A stretch of DNA of 64,000 nucleotides from Phallus indusiatus (taxonomy: Eukaryota; Basidiomycota; Agaricomycetes; Phallales; Phallaceae). Made by a program: the position numbers and the translations under genes. The DNA lies in assembly GCA_027605045.1 (NCBI GenBank), contig JAQFWX010000006.1, forward strand, positions 1,973,483-2,037,482. The letters run 5' to 3'. Below are positions 59,155 to 64,000 of this stretch, one piece after another (position 1 is the first letter of the stretch; every line of letters starts with the position of its first letter). The notes beneath the pieces are model-generated. The model did no database searches and was not told where the DNA came from. It saw only the letters and a program-made list of their open reading frames with translations.

Positions 59155-59305
59155 TGTTGGGTTTTGTACAAGTTTTGTAGCGTCGGACTCTATAGTACAC
59201 TAGACATTACGTAATAGACCTGAGCTCTTCGTCTCCACCATCTTGTGCCCCATCTTGTGCCCCATCTTGTGCCCCATCTTGCGTCTCCCTCTCTTTCTTC
59301 CAACA
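59155..59305. mobile_element. Small solo LTR (151 bp) in unit D
   Basis: Starts TGTTGG and ends CCAACA, with near-identical 5-bp flanks AGTGC (59,150-59,154) and GGTGC (59,306-59,310). Absent at this place in unit B. A 12-bp tandem repeat lies inside. Short LTRs with these termini are typical of TRIM or copia-type elements. Confidence 0.65.
59234..59282 (+). repeat. 12-bp tandem repeat (ATCTTGTGCCCC)
   Basis: About four copies of ATCTTGTGCCCC inside the small solo LTR. Confidence 0.8.
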
Positions 59306-59780
59306 GGTGCTTAGAAGATCGAACTTAGTATGTACGTTCAATTTAGTTCACCGTGAATAAAGGACTTTTAGCCCCAGTTGCCGCAGGAAGGAAGAATAAA
59401 TAACTTCAGGAGACTAGATGGACCGCATCCAAATTGCGTTGGGTCAGTACCGATTTGATGAAAATGCGGTTTGCTTTGAACATCTACGCGAATGACCAAC
59501 GTGCGTTAGAGTCACTCACAATCAACGTAATCCGTTCGTAGTCCTACTAGAACACTTATACCGGCTAGCGAAAAGTCCCGGCGCAATTAGACATTAATTC
59601 AGCAAATAATACTGCTATCAGTTTGTCTCAATGGCTGTTTGAACCGGCGATTTTGCTGTCTATTATTGCCTCGTACGAATCTTCTTCTTACGGATTGCAG
59701 GCATCGCATGCTCATAAAGACCTTTGATTAAAATAGTATTATAAGTAACATGTGTTTCCATCCGACACTACCGACCCTAC
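59306..59780. repeat. Duplicated spacer, unit D
   Basis: Non-coding; GTTCACCGTGAATAAAGGAC and AGTTTGTCTCAATGGCTGTT match the spacer of unit B. Confidence 0.55.
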
Positions 59781-60680
59781 TGCGCTTGCATGCTAATCTC
59801 CAAAGCAGCAATCAGAATGGCTCATACCACCTGAACGACCCTCCACAAGAGCTCATCAGACACGCTGGCAAGGGCAATCATGTCAGCCCACAAGCTATGT
59901 ACGCGTGCTGCGTGCGCTAAGGGAGCTTGCGCGATGTAAGTTCGTGCTGGTGTTCCAGCGAGTTGTGTGGGTGATTGGAGGAGGGTTGAGGGTCGTGATT
60001 CGGAGGTAGTGGGGTGTTGGGTTTGAGATGGTTAGAAAGGTTGCGGAGGAGGGCGGCGGAGAGATTTTGGGGTTGCATAATGTAGAGGTAGGCGAGAAGA
60101 AGTGGGAATGTATTAGGTGATGGGAGGGATATAGATGTGATTGGAAGCTTCAGCGACGACGACGAGGGTGCAGTGAACTTGAGAATATTCTGGTGTTGGT
60201 AGAGGAGGAAGGTTGGCGCAGTGCTCCGCGAGAATTGTTCCGGGGCCGGGATGAAGCATCACCTCCATCGTTGGGTGTGCGAGAATGGACGGTGAAGATG
60301 TGAGATCCGGTCAGTAGGAAGACAAAGGAATGAATGAGGAGTTCAAGCTTGCGGTTTGTGGAGACATATTCGATGATAACATTCTTCAGCTCTGGATCGA
60401 CAGCGTAATCGAATAACAGGTTTAGCGGAGAAACTGAGAAAGAGTTGGTCTGTCATGTCCATGTCCGTCGTCCCAAACCCATGCACCTCTGCGACTTCGC
60501 CTGCTTCCTTGGCATTTCTTTGAACAAGCGTGATGAGATAGAGTAGAGGATGCTGGAAAAGGAATGTGTGATCTAGAGCGCAATTTGCATGTTGTGGGTG
60601 TTGGAGATGCGGGGAGCGGAGATCCTAAATGGCCACCACCAGGCTTGATCTGGAATGTCTCTGAGTCTTGGTTCGCCTGA
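59781..60680 (-). pseudogene. Gene X, copy D
   Basis: Minus-strand pieces corresponding to copy B: the LLWRVVQ helical end (59,790-59,960), the hydrophobic helical part (60,080-60,180) and the TTDMDMTDQ segment (about 60,450-60,480). Frames are broken and several small indels are visible against copy B. Inactive. Confidence 0.45.
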
Positions 60681-61049
60681 GAAAAGTAATTTCTTTGTTG
60701 TGTTGCATGTTGGTAGGAAGAGCCATGTATAGCCCTCGTTACTTACGTTCGCTAATCAGGAGATATCAGTCAATCAGTCAATCCGCCAAAAGAGGGTTTG
60801 TGGTTGAGGCGGAGCTTGAAAGCTTGAACATCTTAGCAGGAGATGTTTGCCAATACCGAGTTAGCTCAAACAAATTTCGTTCTTTACCGCAACCTGTTTT
60901 TTCCGACCTCGAAATTTTTGTGACTTGAAATTATCCACAAACACTTTAATATGATGAATCTGTTTCCTCCCAATTGTCAATATTATACACGATGAGCTAG
61001 ACCTAGCAGGCGTCATATCGCGGATGTTTCTCGTCTAGGTCTGTTCCCA

Positions 61050-63500
61050 TCGACATTGTTCAGTCTCTCTTTACAACTGCAACCGCTACTAGCTCAACAA
61101 CAACAACCTGAGTGTCTCAACCATCGCTTTACCCTCGTCTCTTTTCTATCCAATCTCTTCCTCCTGGAGCAGCGAACCCGACTTCGAACTATCACTGAGA
61201 CGTAGCTGCTACCGCCGTCGCCGCTGCTGCTAGTGGTGACATTCACACCAATCAGATAAAGATGAGAACCTCCATTACACCACCACCTCCCTTTCCCGTC
61301 TTTTCCGGTTCACTAGCTCACATGCCGACACCCTAAAGTGGAGGACGGGCTACACCACGGAGTTTGCCGAAGATTGACGAAGAAGAGAAAGAAGGGAGTG
61401 TTGGTTATTAGCAGGAAAAGCGTCGATGAGAAGGAGAAGAATTCGGTGGACAGGGATAATGCTAGACAGGTGTTGCATGATAGACAAATCGTCATCGATT
61501 GCAGCATCCTGTGGGCCATCACGCAGGTCATGCGACTGATAGTGGGGATGCTGCTGATGCTGATATCGATGCTGAAAATTGCGGATGGTGACGCGTTGAC
61601 GGCGAGAGTGTATCTTCAAGCGCAGCTGCCTGTAGCGTATCCTTTACTCCTCCTGGTCCGGTCCTGGCTCAGTTACGGTTGCAGCTAATGGTGCCAGTGC
61701 TGCTGATGGTAATATCGTTGTGGTTATTATACCGTGCTCCCGAGTCCTATACTTCGTCGCCAGGATCTTTTCGATAACGACTGGGGCCTCTTCACCATCT
61801 ATACTACTTCCTCCATCACCTCGTACTCTTGCGCTATCGCCGTCGCTCTCGCCATCTAACAGGCTGCGTCCCTCGCCCTTGCATTCCTTATCCTCGTCCT
61901 GACGTAACGATAGCACACAGTATCTTTCCCTTAAATGGTGTTGGTGCAAATCAACCTCGAAGAGGTCTTCGTCTAGCCCTAGGTCGCAGCCCACTTCAAC
62001 CTTCAAGCCCAAGCCCACCACAGCAAAAATCTTCGCCCAAAAGCACCACAACGTCCGAGAAACATGCAACGTCAACGTCGATGTCAAACCCTGCACCCTC
62101 AACTACATCCCCATCGTCTCTTAATCACACTCGTTATCGATCAGACCAAGACGGAGAAGCTATTTGCCAACTTGAACTCCCATTCAAATGGAAAGAAAGC
62201 TGATAGCAACGCTGAACATAAAGAGACTGTACATGTTACAACGGATATTCCCAGTAGTAGCAGCTCGAAAAAGAAGCATGAAAAACGCGATTTCTACGGA
62301 TGTGAACAGTCGTAGTGATCTTAGTACGATCGGTTCTACATGTTCTTCAAACGTCCCTAGCGATAACCTGAGTTCCTCTTCACCTTCTCAGCCTACAAAT
62401 GCCTCAGGTGCGAGCGCAACAAGTCCTACCGGATCCAAGTCCCTCCAATGCTAGTAGTGGTAGCGGTGATAGTGGTGGCTGGATGAAACGACCTCGCACA
62501 CGCACTCGACCTCTCATAGCATCGTCAGGTGGTGAGCCTCTATTCAACATGGTCACGCTAATGTTCATTGAAGAAGCAAAGTCACTGGGGTATCGAAGAA
62601 TGGAACGGACGTAACTCTGGTATTGGAACTTACTGTAGCTCTTGCGGGTGAGACGCAGCGTGTTCAGGCAGAAACTTTGCTGTTGAAGAATGCCGGCAAA
62701 TGATTTTCGTCATCGGGCTCTAGGACAGCGTTTGATGGTGTTAATGGAAACGAGAACCAGACTACGAGCGCCAGTGATGCTGTTAATGTGGGTGGCGATA
62801 CGGGTACATCGGATTTCGCAAGACCTGGTTCTGCTCTGTCCAGTTCCAAACTCGCTCCACCGCCAAATAAAGGTATCTTGAGAGGTCGGAGAGTTAGTCT
62901 GACTGCTTTACAATTATGGTCTTCAACCTCTGAAAAACGACGACCACATCTACTCGGGCTTCCACTGTTAGTGTTTCCACCACCATCAATTCTTCCCCTT
63001 GAAACAAAATCAAAAGTCCAAGTCAATATCGATACTAAAACAGACGGAGGGCTTGTCTTCAACTCGCAGATCTTCTTTTGGGTGGTGCTACTGCCCCGCC
63101 GCCGCCATCGCCACCATCTTCAACTAACTTCCTGTCACACTCTCTGACGGCTCGGTCGGTCTCCCTGATTCAAGTAGGCGTAAACATCAAAAAAGGCGCA
63201 AATCACCAATAACAAAAGCCACACAAATATCTTCGATGGTTTATGCAGGTATGTACCGCACCGGTGTTCCCGCCATATTTTCATCTTGGACTGGCCCTGA
63301 TACCCTCTACACATCATGATTTCTCCGTATCCGTGTTCTCTTATTCATACTGGTTTGTTCCTCTGCGATGATAATTACTTTTTATGTAGTTCAACGATAT
63401 ACTATTGTTCTAACCGACACTCCTTCATGTTCGTCTCTCGCCACAACTTCACTCGAATTTACGTCGACAATTTATTCCAATTTATTTCTGCTTTGGCTAC
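61050..63500 (+). pseudogene. Gene Y, copy D
   Basis: Plus-strand remnants matching copy A: CAGTTACGGTTGCAGCTAAT region (61,670), SSSSKKKHEKRDFYGCEQ-type stretch (62,250-62,310), GGWMKRPRTRTRPLIASSGG and FNMVTLMFIEEAKSLG (62,480-62,600), then SALSSSKLAPPPNKGILRGR (62,830-62,890) in another frame. Several shifts and stops separate these. The 13-bp minisatellite of copy B is not expanded here. Inactive. Confidence 0.5.
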
Positions 63501-64000
63501 TTTTTAGTTTATTTAAAAAAAATTTTCGTCCTTATTCAATCATGCTATCTCGGATTCGTATGTGTTTGTTCGTTCGTGTCCATTTGTTGTACATATAAGT
63601 GTGTTTGTTGTCCTTCAAACTTGATTTCAACAACCTGGCAGTGCTCTTCATTTCTCGACCTTACTTTTTGTTTCTTCCTCTCTGATTCTGATTCAGTTCC
63701 TATTATTTATCCAATCTTTTCCATTCTCATACATTCCGATTGTAAGGTGTGAAGATCCAACGCGAAGCCTGTTTGTGATAATTGACATAATCTCAGAGTG
63801 AAGTGAATCTTCCTTTTCAAGCCACTTTCTCTCTCAACAAATCATTCAGAGAAAGAATTTATATAGTTTCAACCCAACCTATACAAGTCTAAATGCAAGC
63901 TGCAACGAAAAAATCACGGTACTCAAAAGCTAAGCGTTGACCTTCAGACCTTAATGGACAGACCCTCTTGAAAGGTGTTATATGTGCATCGCAGTTCACG
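63501..64000. other. Right edge, no gene seen
   Basis: T-rich 3' flank of gene Y (TTGTTGTACATATA, also near 41,930 after copy B), then sequence without recognisable genes. The next unit, if any, lies outside. Confidence 0.4.

Overview
The window is nuclear DNA of a filamentous basidiomycete, most likely an Agaricomycete. Genes are split by many 45-65 nt GT-AG introns. They include a Zn2Cys6 regulator, a TPR-like protein, a TET/JBP-like dioxygenase, a telomere-linked RecQ-type helicase and several DUF6535 membrane-protein genes, a family greatly expanded in mushrooms. No bacterial operon, rRNA, convincing tRNA or CRISPR was seen.

Layout: (1) 1-6.6 kb is ordinary gene territory: a Zn2Cys6 factor running off the left edge, a divergent Ser/Pro-rich protein, and a TPR-like gene whose start codon reads GTG. 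(2) 6.6-11.4 kb is an AT-rich transposon graveyard: a solo LTR with 5-bp target duplications, a gag zinc-knuckle relic split by a 563-bp hAT-like MITE, a truncated second LTR and a long perfect palindrome. (3) 11.8-16.7 kb holds a decayed SH3-type gene fused to the 3' end of an unrelated gene, then degenerate repeats. (4) 17.7-23.8 kb carries two well-preserved genes in tandem, a TET/JBP-like 2OG-Fe(II) dioxygenase and a telomere-linked-helicase-type RecQ gene. The helicase is cut off just after its first motifs by about 220 bp of TTTAGGG repeats (23,814-24,034). (5) 24-64 kb is a segmentally duplicated accessory block. A composite unit, DUF6535 gene (minus) - unknown gene X (minus) - unknown gene Y (plus), recurs in about five copies in one orientation. 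Only the third DUF6535 copy (42,358-45,727) is open from start to stop. The others are broken by the telomere array, frameshifts, a start-codon change or a solo LTR. The Y part of the third unit is missing; a decayed autonomous Helitron (about 47.3-53.1 kb) and a LINE fragment (53.4-54.8 kb) occupy that place.

Interpretation: 1-24 kb looks like a chromosome end, with TLH-type helicase and telomere repeats reading outward. The right part looks like another subtelomeric or accessory block joined to it without an opposing CCCTAAA array. This may be a real interstitial telomere left by fusion or repair, or an assembly join; the sequence alone does not decide. Working genes appear to be the Zn2Cys6 factor, the Ser/Pro-rich protein, probably the TPR-like gene, the dioxygenase and one DUF6535 gene. 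The rest is mobile or decaying.
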